From assembly GCA_029204225.1 (NCBI GenBank), contig CM055104.1, positions 52,568,294-52,632,293 on the forward strand: a DNA stretch of 64,000 nt, written 5' to 3'. The translations under genes were made by a program, and so were the position numbers. Shown here piece by piece: positions 44,793 to 56,419 of the stretch. Under the pieces are notes generated by a model that was not told the DNA's origin, did no database searches, and saw only the letters and a program-made list of their open reading frames with translations. Position 1 is the first letter of the stretch, and every line of letters begins with the position of its first letter. This DNA is from Diphasiastrum complanatum. Lineage: Eukaryota > Streptophyta > Lycopodiopsida > Lycopodiales > Lycopodiaceae.

Positions 44793-46514
44793 TCAAATCA
44801 AGAAATCCATTTCAGTCTTTCCCTTATTCAAGGAATCTTGCAAACCTGAATCGACTCCCAAAAGCTCTTGTTGCCAATACTTTCCAAAAAAAGGATCGGA
44901 CTCATATAGTCCTTGAAGAGATTGAAACAACTCCGGTTTTATAACAGTAAAGCACAACTGATTAATAACCGGTAACCGACTCAAAGCATCCGCTAGAGTA
45001 TTTTGACTTCCTTTACAATAACGTATAGAAAAGTCAAAGATTTGCATCAGCTCAGCCCATCTAGCTTGCCTCCCCTTTAGATCTGTAGCATCACAGAAAT
45101 ATTGAAGAGTCTGATGGTCTGTCAAAACTTCAAATATGACTCCATACAAATAATGTTTCCAAATTTTCAAGGAATGAACAATTGCAAACAGTCCCTTCTC
45201 ATAGGTACAATACTTAGACTGAGCAGGATTGAGTTTCTTGCTTTCATAAGCTACATGATGTCCATCCTGCATCAAAATAGCTCCAATAGCATAATCACTG
45301 GCATCGGTCCTAACCACAAAAGTCTTATTAGGATTGCCAATGATTAATATTGGTGCTGAAGTGACACTTTTCTTAAGCAACTCAAAACAATTATTCATAT
45401 CCTCCGTCCACACCACTAGTGGACTCTTAGCCCTCCGGCTTAGCTTCTTATAGCCTTTCAAGGCCTGGGTAAGAGGAAATGCCAATCGAGCAAATTGGGG
45501 AATATGCCGACGGAAAAATCCCACAAATCCCAAGAAAGACTTGATTTCCCGAACTGTGGTGGGAATAGGCCAATCAATAACCCTCTGGATATGATCAGCC
45601 TCAATCTCCACCCCCCATTCGAAAATCTTATGCCCCAAGTAGGACAATTTCTTAGCAAAAAAATCACACTTAGACTCCTTGGCAAAGAGCTTTTCCCTTC
45701 TTAGAATGTCCAAGACAATCCTAAGATGCTCTTTATGTTCCGCCAAAGTCTTACTAAACACTAGGATATTATCTAAGAATACCACTACGAATCTTCCCAA
45801 ATATGGTCTGAACAAATCGTTCATCATTTGTTGGAAAGTTGTCGGTGCATTGGTCAAACTAAAAGGCAACACCAAAAATTTGTAGTGACCAAAGCGAGTT
45901 TGAAATGCACTCATCCTATAAGGACGCTGTGTGATTGGAATTGCTCCAGGTATTAGGTCAATTTTATGACCAACTGTCCTTTCTGGTGGTAAACCTACAG
46001 GAAGGTCTAAAAAAACATCATTGAATTCCTGCCTAAGTTCATTATAGGCTTCAAATTCTGTAGTGTTCTCACTGGGTATATTCATGACATTTATGTTAAG
46101 TTCTTCATCATCGCAGCAAATGATATCATTATGAAAATATAAATAAACTTTAAAATCAGAATTCTTCATAACATAATTAAGTTCTTGTTTAGAATAAGGG
46201 TTAACATTTTTACTGTCAACAGTTAAACTAGCCTTGATCTTAATTAAAGAATTCTCATGCAGAAAAGATAAAGATTTCTCAACAAAATCAATTCTCAATG
46301 ATTTGTTCTTATCAAAATGCCATTGTTGCCCAAGAACAATATCTACATTAGCTAATTGAACAGCATGGAATTTTAGTTTTTCAGAATAATTCTGAATGTG
46401 CAATTCTACATCAGGAACGATAAAATCCATCAAATTGGAATTACTTCCCAATGCCATTGTCACACGATATTTTTTCTCACTTTTTCTGGTAGGAAGGTTT
46501 AGTGTCTGTCCCAA
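44793..46514 (-). pseudogene. Chromovirus protease end, RT and RNase H, internally deleted but open
   Basis: 573 codons are open. Residues about 1-90 finish the protease (VDIVLGQQWHFD). RT starts at VGHKIDLIPGAIPITQRPYR (about residue 180), then jumps from MSAFQ to RFGHYKFLVLPFSLTNAPTT, skipping about 90 residues in frame. The lost part should contain the motif with the first catalytic Asp. The second motif reads VVFLDNILVFS, with Asn for the second Asp of the usual LDD. Thumb (LGHKIFEWGVEIE, IKSFLGFVGFFRRHIPQFAR) and RNase H (FVVRTDASDYAIGAILMQ, YEKGLFAIVHSLKIWKHYL, TDHQTLQYF, LADALSRLP) are complete. So RNase H could fold, but polymerase activity is not expected. Confidence 0.9.
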
Positions 46515-46840
46515 TTTACATTAATAAAGTTATGAGTGGATCTCATGTCAAAAAGAACATTAACAACTTGATCATTAACTTTACCTTTAATGCAAATAAG
46601 GTCATTAGGACCAAAAACTAAAGAAGTAAGGAAACAAACATCCATCTCATTACTTCGAGATAGATTACTTGAGGTTGAAGCTTGTTTTTTGATGCAATCA
46701 CGTGCAAGGTGGCCCTCGCCATTGCACTTGAAGCACATGTTCTCTATGAGCTTCAGCTTTATCATTGCCACCATGATGGTTTTTAAAGTTTTTCTTAATT
46801 TTCTTAGGATTGTTGGAATTGGGATGTGTTTCATCAACAA
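46499..46840 (-). pseudogene. Chromovirus gag zinc knuckle and protease start
   Basis: CFKCNGEGHLARDC is a perfect CX2CX4HX4C knuckle. The protease active site follows as VLFDMRSTHNFIN, in place of the usual DSGATHNFI, so the Ser-Gly of the catalytic loop is lost. The frame stops at 46499 and the rest of protease is read in the next frame. Confidence 0.8.
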
Positions 46841-46876
46841 CTTCCCTATCCTTCCTCTTAAATTAAAAACCTTTTT

Positions 46877-47191
46877 TCATCTCATGAAGTTGTTGACCCC
46901 TAGGTGGCTTAGGTGTGTCATCAAGTATTTTGCAGTCCTAATAGCATCTTCGAAGGTTTTTGGATGGTTCCTACAAACATCCACTTGATAATCTTTTGGT
47001 AATCCATCAATGAACATTAACATTTGTACCTTAGGCAGAATATCACTATAAAGTGGATTCAGGTACTCATGAAAATCTTGAATAAATTGTTCCAAACCTT
47101 TATTCATGGTTAGATGACTCAACTTTTGGAAGTGTTCATAGTCATCTATTGTTACATCCAATGCAAATAAAAAACATTTACTTCTATTCAT
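46877..47191 (-). pseudogene. Chromovirus gag, central part
   Basis: The frame shows DDYEHFQKLSHLTMNKGLEQ, FIQDFHEYLNPLYSDI, MLMFIDGLPKDYQVDVC and TFEDAIRTAKYL, matching the second half of the retrotransposon gag domain (short adapter helices and F...GL). The Met at 47191 is only the first in the open frame; the gag beginning is missing. Confidence 0.75.
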
Positions 47192-48106
47192 TCAATCTTA
47201 TTGTTTGTAAGCTCAATCCAAGCCTACTATTTGCAAGCTTAATCCAAGCTTAAGAGAAAAACAACAACATGCTACATTTGCCTTAATCAAAAGCAAAAAT
47301 GAAAACCAAATTCTTATGTAAACTTCAATTAACTAGTCCAAGCTAATGTTTACATAAACTTTCCATTCCCATTCCAATTCCATTTGTCATTTCAAAAGCA
47401 ACCAAAGTTTTCACGTTTCTCACTATTCTAGATTTCCAAATCTAAGAAATTAGTGTCTAAAAATGGATAACTAATGAAGCTTTAGCAAAACTTCAATTAA
47501 CAGATCTGATTTTCAGATTTACAGGTATGAAAATTAGAACTTCAAAATGACAAAAAATAGAATTTCAAAACTTGTTTTATGCACAAAGATACACTACCAT
47601 TCCCTTCCTACATTGCCATCTTCATGAAACTAGGAGATAGAAAGGTGTAACTAATGAAGTTTGAATGAAAAATTCACTTCTTAGATCTGATTTTCAGATT
47701 TACAGGTTTGAAAACAGAATTTCAAAATGAAAATCAGAACTTCAAACACTTCATTTATGCAAAAAAAACACTAGTTTTGATCAAAACACAAAGCTAGAAT
47801 CAATCTTTTTGCCAAAAAAAAGTTTGTGTATGTAGAGGAAGACTTCCTCTACCCATCCCACAAATAATTTTTCAGAACTTTTAAAAACCCAAAGCCCCCT
47901 TTAAAACTTCTCTAACATGATAAAAAATCAGCCCCTAAACATTTCTATAAGCATCACTACTCTCTTCGAAAGAGAACTAGATTCACTGGGTACTTTAACT
48001 ACAAGCTTCCTACAACTAGAGAAGCCTATAATCTTCCCCAAAAAAATTTAGTTGGTGATCTTAATAGAACTTGAAGAAGGTTAAAAAGGTTACCATCCTT
48101 TGTCTA
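47192..48106 (-). other. Chromovirus leader and unrecognised gag start
   Basis: AT-rich, with stops in all frames. A motif AGATCTGATTTTCAGATTTA recurs at about 47505 and 47686. The expected gag N-terminus is not recognisable, so it was lost or is highly eroded. Confidence 0.5.
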
Positions 48107-48118
48107 GCTCTGATACCA
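48107..48118 (-). other. Primer-binding site for initiator Met-tRNA (chromovirus)
   Basis: Minus-strand TGGTATCAGAGC, separated by one base from the LTR end. Confidence 0.9.
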
Positions 48119-48119
48119 C

Positions 48120-49198
48120 TTTTACAAGTAGAGGTGAGGAAGTCCTCCAAATCCAAGGTAGAGCCTCCAAATGTCCTCCAAGCAACCTGCAAGCTTCAAG
48201 ATGCTCCCCAACTCCAAGCTAGGATGCCTCCACCTGCAAGTAAGGATCTGCAAGCCTCCAAGGATCTCTCCTCCACCTGTGTCCCTACTCTTTAGACACA
48301 AAGATAGATAACAAGCTGGCCTCAAGTATTCACCACCCAACCATAACTAGATCCAAGCTCCAAGCAAGACCTATCTAGCACCCCCTTGCTAACCATAAAC
48401 AAATCACAAGCATACCACAACACTCCATAGCATTCTCAAGATTCAGACCCTACTTATGTCCCATACCATAAGCAAGATCCAAACCTCAAGCATACTACCA
48501 CAAGAAAGCACTTTACACAGTTGTAACAACACTAGAGCATAAGTAAAGCAAACAAGAGAGATCTCCCCCTCCCAATGGGCGCCCTACTACCCTCATATAG
48601 ATGGCCCATGGACCCCTTCAATGCACTATGGATTTTCATGCACATCCAATGAGAGAGAGAGAGCCTAGGGGAGTTAAAGAATCTCCAAGAGCCTCCATAG
48701 GCTTATGGAAGGTCAAAAGACTCCTTCCATAACTTATGACTCTTTGAATGTCTTTCTTGTGGGAGTTGGCAACTCAATGGACACTTTAGAAGGGTGCCCT
48801 CCTACTAGGTCCCATTGCCCAAGTTGTGCATGTATACTTTGGTCCTAGACCAATAAAGTGATATGGTTCAAGGTTGAGGCCCAAGGTTTTAGAAAAATAG
48901 TCATCCAATGACTTTCTACAACCTCACTAGGTTCGATACCTCCATCTAAGGCATAGACACCTACCTGCCCTTAACCAAAGACACTAGTACCTTAGTCTAA
49001 GGTACCTACCCTTAATATTAAGGGTACTCCTTATCCAAAGGTCACGTGACTCCATACCTCCAACTAAGGTATAGTCACATGCCTGCCCTTATCCAAGGAA
49101 ACATACCCTTAATCCTAAGGGTACCTTGCCATTTAGCCCCCAACACTAAATGGACTAGTAGCGGTCTGAAGTACTGCTAGTTACATAGGTATATAACA
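48120..49198 (-). repeat. 5' LTR of the chromovirus (1079 bp)
   Basis: Begins TGTTATATACC and ends CTTGTAAAA one base before the PBS. The differences from the 3' LTR, a few per hundred bases by eye plus indels, mean that the insertion is not recent. Confidence 0.93.
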
Positions 49199-49203
49199 TT
49201 TCA
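49199..49203. repeat. Target-site duplication TTTCA, right copy
   Basis: Pairs with 42431-42435. Confidence 0.85.
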
Positions 49204-49740
49204 ACTTGAAAGAAAACTGCTTTTCTACATAAGCTTTGAAAGTAAGAAAAACATCATAGACCATGGCTTTTGAAGACAACATATAGATCCAAGAATATCT
49301 TGTATAATCATCTACAAAGGAAACAAAGCAATTTGCCCTCCTTTGCTCTTAGTTGATGAGAAATGAACATCAGAGTGCACTAGTTCAAATGGTTGCTTTG
49401 TTTTGATGCTTGATCTAGGAAAAGGCCTTCTGTGTGATTTTGCCAGCACACAAGCTTCACAATGTAGAAGCTCCTTTGATAGTATCTTTGGTAGTCCAAC
49501 AACTTTTCCTTTCTTGACCATAGATTGCATGGCTTTGAAATTGGGATGACCCATTCTCTTGTGCCACAGATCCTCCTGAAGAACCTTGGTCTCATAAGCA
49601 ATATCTGAAATGTTAGCACTCTCCCTGGAATCTAGTTTGTACAACTTACCAGTTCTAGATCCTCTAGTAATAACTTCATTTTCTCTTGAGATTATGCACT
49701 TGTCAACTTGAAACTTGACATCCAATCCACTATCAAACAA
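49199..49740 (-). pseudogene. Copia pol: end of protease, zinc region and integrase start (upper part of split element)
   Basis: Frames show MFDSGLDVKFQVDKC (protease end), LWHKRMGHPNFKAMQSM and CEACVLAKSHRRPFP (zinc-binding region), FELVHSDVHF and FVDDYTRYSWIYML. The frame resumes in phase at 42430, on the other side of the gypsy element, when one TTTCA copy is discounted. Confidence 0.88.
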
Positions 49741-49744
49741 CTGT

Positions 49745-50105
49745 TCTTTGTGAAGTTGAGTACAAATCTCTTACAACCACAACAAAGGAGATTTTATGGA
49801 TCAGTAGGCTACTTTTAGAGCTAAAGTGTTATGCAGATGAAGATCTTCCAATTATCAAGAATGACAACATTTCTGCTCAGGCTCTTGCAAATAATCCAGT
49901 TTCCATGCAAGGAGCAAACACATCGAGGTAGCTTATCATTTTTTAAGAGAAAAAGTCATTGGGAGAGAGATCTCACTGGAGCATGTTGATTCTACAAATT
50001 GTGTTACAGATCTTCTCACCAAGCCACTACTCAAGAATGTCTTTATCAAGATGAGATCTAACCTTGGCCTAATTTCGAAGTCTATATTGATAGGAACATA
50101 AATTT
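49745..50105 (+). pseudogene. Copia RNase H C-terminal part
   Basis: Plus frames show CEVEYKSLTTTTKEILWISR, LLLELKCYADEDLPIIKNDN and ALANNPVSMQGANTS, then stops; later frames contain TDLLTKPLL-like sequence. It ends at a polypurine tract (TTTTAAGGAGGAG) before an LTR. It directly abuts the minus-strand copia pol. Confidence 0.75.
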
Positions 50106-50115
50106 TAAGGAGGAG

Positions 50116-50792
50116 TGTGAAGATTATTACAATATTTTCTTCCTGTCTCGAGTTTGGGTGCATGCCCATGGTTATTTCCACTATATTTCATGTTGTATTG
50201 GCATTAAATGTATGTGAATTGAGCACATAACCTTCTAGTATAGGTCGTATTTGAGTTAGGTAGATTCAATTTTGATGACATGAAGAAGTTTAGATAGCAT
50301 GCAACCTCATACTATATGCATGCAAGCCACATGCAATCAGTGCGTGCAACATGCAAAATGGTTTTTGTGATCTACACATGTCTAGGCAATTTTATGAGTT
50401 GACATGCAGTACATGCAACATCCATGCATGCTGTTACACATGTGGATCTCTGGTAGGTGAATTAGTTTAGTTAAGTGGACTTCCCATGCAACTCCACTGT
50501 AGGAATGCGAGTCTCTCTCATGTAGAGAAAGCTTGGCATGTTTTGCCATATTGTGAATAATGAGATTTTGGTGTTTTGGACTCATTCTCTCTCTACCCGA
50601 GTTCTCTTTCATTGATTTTCTCTCTACACCCGAGAGCAGCCTGTTTTTCCCATACTGAACACTTAGAAGAATTATTTCTGACATTCAATTCTCATAGTAA
50701 TAAGTTAGATTTTTCAATCAGATGTATGCCATTGTGCTCTTGTCATAGATTTTTCAAGTATACTATTCTCTGATCAATCTTGTGCAATCACA
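50116..50792 (+). repeat. 3' LTR (LTR-D)
   Basis: It begins TGTGAAGATTATTAC after the polypurine tract and ends TGTGCAATCACA, 677 bp. It shares its end with the LTR-like block at 15730-16465. Confidence 0.6.
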
Positions 50793-51206
50793 ACACCTCG
50801 GTAAGATCCTGTAGGGTGTGTGGTGAAGTTCACACATGCTAAAAACTTCACAAAAAAATGTCTATTATCAAAAATAAGTTTTACAACAAAACTTTGAGAG
50901 CTGTCTGTTTCCCAGATCAACGCGTCGGCGCAAGAGAGATGCTCTCTCTTAAGACTAACTAGTATTATTATTCTAGTTCTGTTTGTGCATGCTACACACA
51001 TGTATCTCTATCTCGAGTAACTAGCTACTGCTTGCTACTTCTGCGTTTGTATGTGCACGCTACTTTCTCTCTCACGTTGATCCTATATGTAAGAGAACGG
51101 AGAGATGATTAAGCTAATCTATAGTAATAAAAATAAGTGTTATGTTAATCATAACAACTTCATGTTAGTTGTCTCTATCTTCTGTGCTTTAGCTACATTC
51201 AGCTTG
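50793..51206. other. No gene recognised
   Basis: Short frames only. It may be flank or part of a damaged element between two copia fragments. Confidence 0.4.
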
Positions 51207-51300
51207 TTAAACTATTTTTTCATGCATCGGTTTAATTTTGTGAAACGCGAAAAAGGTTGATTTTGCATTTTTCAAAAAGTGCGAACTACACGTGGAACAA

Positions 51301-51600
51301 CTATGGAGACATGTGCACAAAAAAATTGACTTTTTTGAAAAACCCAAAGAATGCAAAAAGTCGGCGGAAACATTTTCTGAGTTCTCGTCCATCTATGAAC
51401 TGTTTGAGCCATGTCAACTTGTTAGCCATCTTGGCCGCATTAACATATTCTACCTCACAAGATGATTGGGCAGTTATTGTCTGCTTCTTACTAACCCAAA
51501 GAACAGCTGCATCTACTGCTATGGTGCATCTTCTTGAAATGATTTTGCAGTCGTCTTTCATGGATGCCCACCTTGCATCGCTGTAGGACTTGACCTGAAA
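51301..51600 (-). pseudogene. Copia RNase H fragment
   Basis: The minus frame reads YSDARWASMKDDCKIISRRC, then WVSKKQTITAQSSCEVEYVN and ANKLTWLKQF, the middle of copia RNase H. Homology stops near 51400, replaced by AT-rich sequence. Confidence 0.75.
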
Positions 51601-51998
51601 TCTTGCATCTCAAGAATAACAAAGGCCATAGTCCTTTGTATGCTGTGGTATTGTATGATCCTCTTGGCGATTTTCCAGTGCATGGGTCATGGATTAATAT
51701 TAAATTGGCTCAGTTTGTGTAAGCAATGTTTGGCCTCATATTATATGCCAGGTACATTAGAGAACCAATCAGCCTTCTGGAAGGCTTATCGAGCATCGCT
51801 TGCTATTCTTCTTTGCTTCTGGGACAGTCTTCATTGGTCAGAACTGTACCATGTGTTAGAAATTCACAATTCTAGCTTGACTAGTTTTGGTCATATGACT
51901 TGTATATGGTTAGATAGTCATGATTTGGCTTGTCACACATGCCAAATAGCATAGGATTCCATTCATAAGGATGTTCTTAAGTTGACCTAAGTGATAGA
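51591..51998. other. No gene recognised; possible LTR start at 51853
   Basis: The stretch TGTTAGAAATTCACAATTC near 51853 resembles the start of a copia LTR and would be cut at 51998 by LTR-E. No matching second copy was found. Confidence 0.3.
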
Positions 51999-53077
51999 TG
52001 TTGGAAGGAGGTGTGAAAAGATAGGCCAAATAGAATCGAATAAAAAGAATTCGAACAACAAGAAAGAAAACTTATCATGCGCAGCGGAATAAATTATCTT
52101 CCTCTTTCTCTATGCGTGACTACGCCTATCTTCTCTTTCTCTATGCAGGACTACACCTATCAATTTCGAACAAAACAATAGTGATAAAAATCACGTTCGA
52201 CCTTGTAATAACTAGCTTTGAAATCATTAGTACTACAATGATTACGTAGCCAAACATTAAGCATTGAATTATCAGACAAATAATCAGTCGCAAAGAACTA
52301 CAGAAACACATACATTCTGAGATGAACTTGAATGCAATAAGAAGATAATATTGATTCAGTATGAAAATGAAACAGATGTAAATGAATACAACAAGTTGCG
52401 GATCAAAGCCACGTACTCTAAGCTATCTCTGAACGACTAAAATAAATCTGAATTAAGCACAATGCTAATAAGCAGTAAGCTCAATAGCAATCTCTAAACA
52501 ACTCTAAAGAAGTGAGCTAGAATGCTCAAGAGTGTCCAAGCTCGCAGGCTTGAAAGAGAGAACGCTAACTATTTAATACTTGATGATTGATCTTCATGCT
52601 TCAATGCTTGAGATGTAAGAATACAGACAACGATTTATACTAAACAATTAGGTCATCAAATGCATCATTGAGTTGGCTGTGATGTGCTGGCATCCATCCA
52701 GTTAGGACTTTTCAGAAATTACTTGTCTGATGAATGAATGCAAGTTGGTGGATTTGAAAGTAAACAATTTGTCGGTAGATTTAAACGTAAACTGCAACTC
52801 TGCAAAAATGAACGTAAACTATTATGCGAAAAATACGAAAACTGAGAAGGTCTTCACCAACGGTATTTCCTTAATATTTGAGGCATATGGCATTTTGCAA
52901 AAAAGCCTAAGTGAGAAAAAACCCGAAAGACGAAAATCCTAAAAATGCCGACATTGTGAGCCGTTTTTGAGTAGTTATGCAGACTGTGTAAAAACATGAA
53001 TAAATCTGTAGGTTTGGATAAAAGTTGGACGAAGATTAAAATGTCGATTAGTCGATTAGTAGGAGAATAATCCAACA
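51999..53077 (-). repeat. 3' LTR of copia element E (LTR-E)
   Basis: On the minus strand it starts TGTTGGATTATTC after the polypurine tract TTAAGGGAGAG and ends CCTTCCAACA, giving a 7-bp terminal inverted repeat TGTTGGA/TCCAACA. Length 1079 bp. Confidence 0.75.
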
Positions 53078-53084
53078 CTCTCCC

Positions 53085-53678
53085 TTAATCTGAATCCATG
53101 AATGTTTTGACCTTCAAACTTAGTTTTGCATAGAATTTTATGTGTGCATCCAAGCTTAATGCTTTCGTAAAAATATCTGCTGTCATATCTTGCGTTCGAC
53201 AGTACTGCAATCTGACCTCTTTGTCAAGAACTTTGCTTCTAACATAGTGATACTTGAGTTCAATGTGCTTACTCCTAGAATGAAACCTAGGGTTGGCTGA
53301 CAAGGCAATAGCACTTTGATTATTACACAAATATAATGCTAGAGCAAATTGATTCAGACCTATTTTTGAAAGTAAGTTTCTCAACCACTAAGTGACTTGT
53401 GAGGCTACGATATACTCTAATTCTGTAGAAGATAGAGCTATCGAAGTTTTCTTGTGACTATTCCAAGAAATAGGACCATTATTGAGGAAGAATGTAAACC
53501 CATAAGTGGATTTACAAGTGTCTACATCTCCTGTCCAACTTGCATATGTGTAACCACCGAGTAAATTGAGTTTGTCGTTGTCGACTATTCCATAACAAAT
53601 GCAAAAGTCCATAGTAGCTTGAAGATATCTCATGACTCTGATGAGAGCCTTCCAATGTGTTATACCAGGGTTAGTCAT
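53085..53678 (-). pseudogene. Copia RNase H (element E)
   Basis: Two frames, broken near 53388: HWKALIRVMRYLQATMDFCI, TYASWTGDVDTCKSTYGFTF, KKTSIALSSTELEYIVASQV, then LYLCNNQSAIALSANPRFHS, RSKHIELKYHYVRSKV and DMTADIFTKALS. This is the complete C-terminal RNase H region of a copia element. The break is a TAG between the ASQVT and NLLSK blocks. The rest of pol is absent above 53690. Confidence 0.88.
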
Positions 53679-53768
53679 AAACTGACTTAGGGATGTGAGA
53701 TTTTAATGCTCAGCCTTAACAATTGTTCAAGTAATGAGCATCCTGAAGACAGCCGAAGGCCGACTACA

Positions 53769-54414
53769 TGTTTTGGACCTTCGCATTTTTCGCACTCTTC
53801 ACTTTTGCCTTAAAGACATTTTTTATGTACCTTCGTCTTTTTTGCCTTCTTCTCATTTTTCGCACCTTCGGGAAATAAAAAAACGACACAGTGACCAAAA
53901 TCCATTCTAGGCCTACCTTAAGCATTCTAAGGCACTTTCGGATTTTTCGTTTTTCCAACAGAGGTGGATCGATGTCGCCAACTTATCATCAACCCTAAAA
54001 ATAGCTGGACAACAAAATATCCAAAGGACGGTTGCCTACTTTGTACATACATAAGAGTGGCGTAAAGAGCATTAAATGCTTGTAAGATATTTTTGAAGAC
54101 ACCTGTAAATATATACTACTGGCTAGATCAAGCTAAGTGTTAAGAAATTTTTGTTTTAACATTAACTAGAGCTCTTTTGTAGCCAATGTTATCATGCCCA
54201 ACAAGCTGAAGTTATTACTTCAAGTCATTGTACTCACTATTGATATTAATCAAAGTGCAAATTTCATGTCTCAGTATCGTATTGTTCATTTGCGCAATTT
54301 GTATGAATGATTCATCTTGAATATTCTTGCTGCTAACTGTAGTATTTCCGATCCTACACGCCTACGCCCAAAGCCTCGAGCTTCTGTTGCCGGTCATCCC
54401 CACATTTTACGACA
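53769..54414 (+). repeat. Candidate 5' LTR of copia element F
   Basis: The right end is fixed by the PBS at 54415 (LTR end TTTTACGACA). The left end is a guess at TGTTTTGGACC (53769), since a TATA-like TAAATATATAC lies near 54110 and U3 should precede it. An end at 54138 is the alternative. Confidence 0.45.
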
Positions 54415-54425
54415 TGGTATCAGAG
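54415..54425 (+). other. Primer-binding site for initiator Met-tRNA (element F)
   Basis: TGGTATCAGAG followed by TGGGC, immediately after CA of the LTR. Confidence 0.8.
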
Positions 54426-54557
54426 TGGGCATTTCAGTAATCTACATTTCTACTCTAGATTATCAGTATTGTTTCTATCAAGACGTCTTTCGAACAAACG
54501 CGTAACCAACAGTATTTCAACATTCGTTGTTTCTACCAACGATCTCGTTCAATCAGA

Positions 54558-55340
54558 ATGGATCCATCATCTAGTTCATCTCTCATTGACAAACTCGATG
54601 GAGATAACTACCATCTCTGAAAATTCAAGATGAGGGTCATACTACTAGCCAAAAGACTATGGGACATCGTTGATGGCACAGAGCTCAAACCAGAAGGTGA
54701 TGCAGCCAGCATCACCAAGTGGAGACTGAGAGATGACAAAGCATTTGTCATGATCACCCTCAACATCAAGGATACTCAGATCAGCCACATACGTGTTGTT
54801 CAGACTGCTAAGGATGCATGGGACATCCTAGCAATGCTCTACAATATCAGGGATGTGATGTCCAAATTACACTTGAGAAATAAATTCTTCACCCTGAGAA
54901 TGTCTAACGCAGAGAGTGTTTCAAGTCACCTCAACATTTTCAAAAATCTTATGGAGCAAATGACTACAACTGGCTCAGTCATAGAAAATTCTGATGCTCT
55001 CATGACTCTATTAACGAGCCTACCTTAAGCCTACAAAAATTGGGTTATGGCAATTTTCAACCCAAGAGAACCTCACTCTGTCAAGAGTAATTTCGTTGCA
55101 CCTACAAGAGGAGATCAGAAGATCTGCATCCTCCTCAGGCTCAGGATAGGATTCTCAAGTTTTATATTAAAAAAATTCAGAAGTTTAAATCCAAGAGATC
55201 TACAAAGTCAAGTTATACTGACAAGAAGAGCAATATGCATACTAGACTAAATTCTGGTTCAGGATTGAATTTAGCCTCTTCATCATTCCAACCAGTGCAG
55301 AAACCATTCTGTACATACTATAAGAGGACTGGCCATGAAA
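54558..55340 (+). pseudogene. Copia gag (element F)
   Basis: From ATG at 54558 the frame reads MDPSSSSSLIDKLDGDNYHL, a TGA (usually Trp), then ITKWRLRDDKAFVMITLNIK, TAKDAWDILAMLYNIRDVMS and SSHLNIFKNLMEQMTTTGSV, stopping at 55028 (LTSLP*). Later frames give AIFNPREPHS-like sequence and a degenerate zinc knuckle (CTYYKRTGHEIKNC, close to CX2CX4HX4C). It forms the element particle. Confidence 0.85.
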
Positions 55341-55663
55341 TCAAGAACTGTTGAACTTTGATATACAACAACAAAAAGAAAAAGCAGTTCCAACAACAAG
55401 CACACAGTGCAACAACTAGTCACTCAATCCAACCACAAGATGAAGATGAAGCAGCGTTCATGACCAAAGTTGAAAAACATCAAGATATCGACTCCTGGTA
55501 TCTAGATTCCGGAGCAACTCAACATATGACTCACCATTGTGATTGGTACAAAGACTACAAGTCATTTACCCACGCTAGAGTTGTGCAACTTGGAGACAAC
55601 TCATCACATTCAATCGAAGGTGAGGTGAAGTCAAGTTCTTGTCCAATGTTCTCCACGTTTTAA
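55341..55663 (+). pseudogene. Copia protease (element F)
   Basis: DSWYLDSGATQHMTHHCDWY with intact DSG, then HARVVQLGDNSSHSIEGEV. A frameshift near 55640 moves the rest (NVLHVLNLKKNMHSASRITD) to the next frame. Confidence 0.85.
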
Positions 55664-56300
55664 ATCTAAAAAAAAATATGCACTCAGCTAGTAGAATCAC
55701 CGATTCTGGTCGGAAGGTCAAATTCAATATAGAAGGCTGCACAATTTTTGACAAATCTTGGAAGGTTCTAGCCTATGGAAGAAGAAGCAACTATCTTTAC
55801 AAACTTAGTCCCTGGTACTCTTCTAACAGTCAAACTCTTTACACAGCCACTTTTGAATCAACTGATATGCTACGACATTTCAACAATATTCAACAAATGT
55901 CTGTTCAGAGTCTAGTACAAGATGTGACTTTTGTCAACAAGCCAACTTTTCCATTTGAAAGCTATATTATCAGCAAGCTTGCTAGAAGTCCCTTCATTTC
56001 AGATTCAGTTCATACTTCCAAAGGCTTGCTTGACCTTGTACATAGCGACATTTGTGGCCCAATGCAAACTACTTCGACAAGGGGAGCTCTCTATTTTCTA
56101 ACCTTCATTGTTGACTTCTCACGAATGATTGCTACTTACTTTTTGAAGAACAAATCCAATGAGTTCAAGTTCTTCAAGCAATTGAAGACGTCTACACAAA
56201 ACTAGACCGAGAGGAAGATCACGTCTCTATGCACAGATGGAGGGGGAGAGTATATCTCCATGGAATTCAAGGCATTCACCAATAGAGATGTCATTTTTGT
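55639..56300 (+). pseudogene. Copia integrase N-terminal and core part (element F)
   Basis: The frame reads YLYKLSPWYSSNSQTLYTAT, LLDLVHSDICGPMQTTSTRG, FIVDFSRMIATYF, then TAG at 56203 followed by ITSLCTDGGGEYISMEFKAF. The zinc-binding residues are poorly kept (NKPTFPFESYI replaces the usual CEAC...). After about 56290 integrase is lost and the linker begins, so the last third is deleted. Confidence 0.85.
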
Positions 56301-56419
56301 GGAAAACCAGTTCATCGACCACAAGGAAAAAGTTGCTGACAAATTCGACCCAAAGGATCGAACAACCAAATTCAGATCTAGTCATTCAACTATAGGAAAT
56401 TGACTCAGACAATGAATCA

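Larger units (their letters stand above)
42436..49198 (-). mobile_element. Ty3/gypsy chromovirus with two LTRs and TTTCA target duplication
   Basis: A minus-strand element of 6763 bp: 5' LTR 49198-48120, Met-tRNA PBS 48118-48107, gag with zinc knuckle, protease, RT-RNase H, integrase with chromodomain remnant, polypurine tract (GGGGGAAGGAA) and 3' LTR 43450-42436. TTTCA flanks both ends (42431-42435 and 49199-49203). It sits inside a copia integrase. Coding damage (see its genes) shows it cannot move by itself. Confidence 0.93.

Noticed and set aside
42436-49198. Two 1-kb direct repeats considered as a segmental duplication
   Set aside because: They carry a PBS and polypurine tract on the inner sides and a 5-bp target duplication outside, so they are LTRs of one element.
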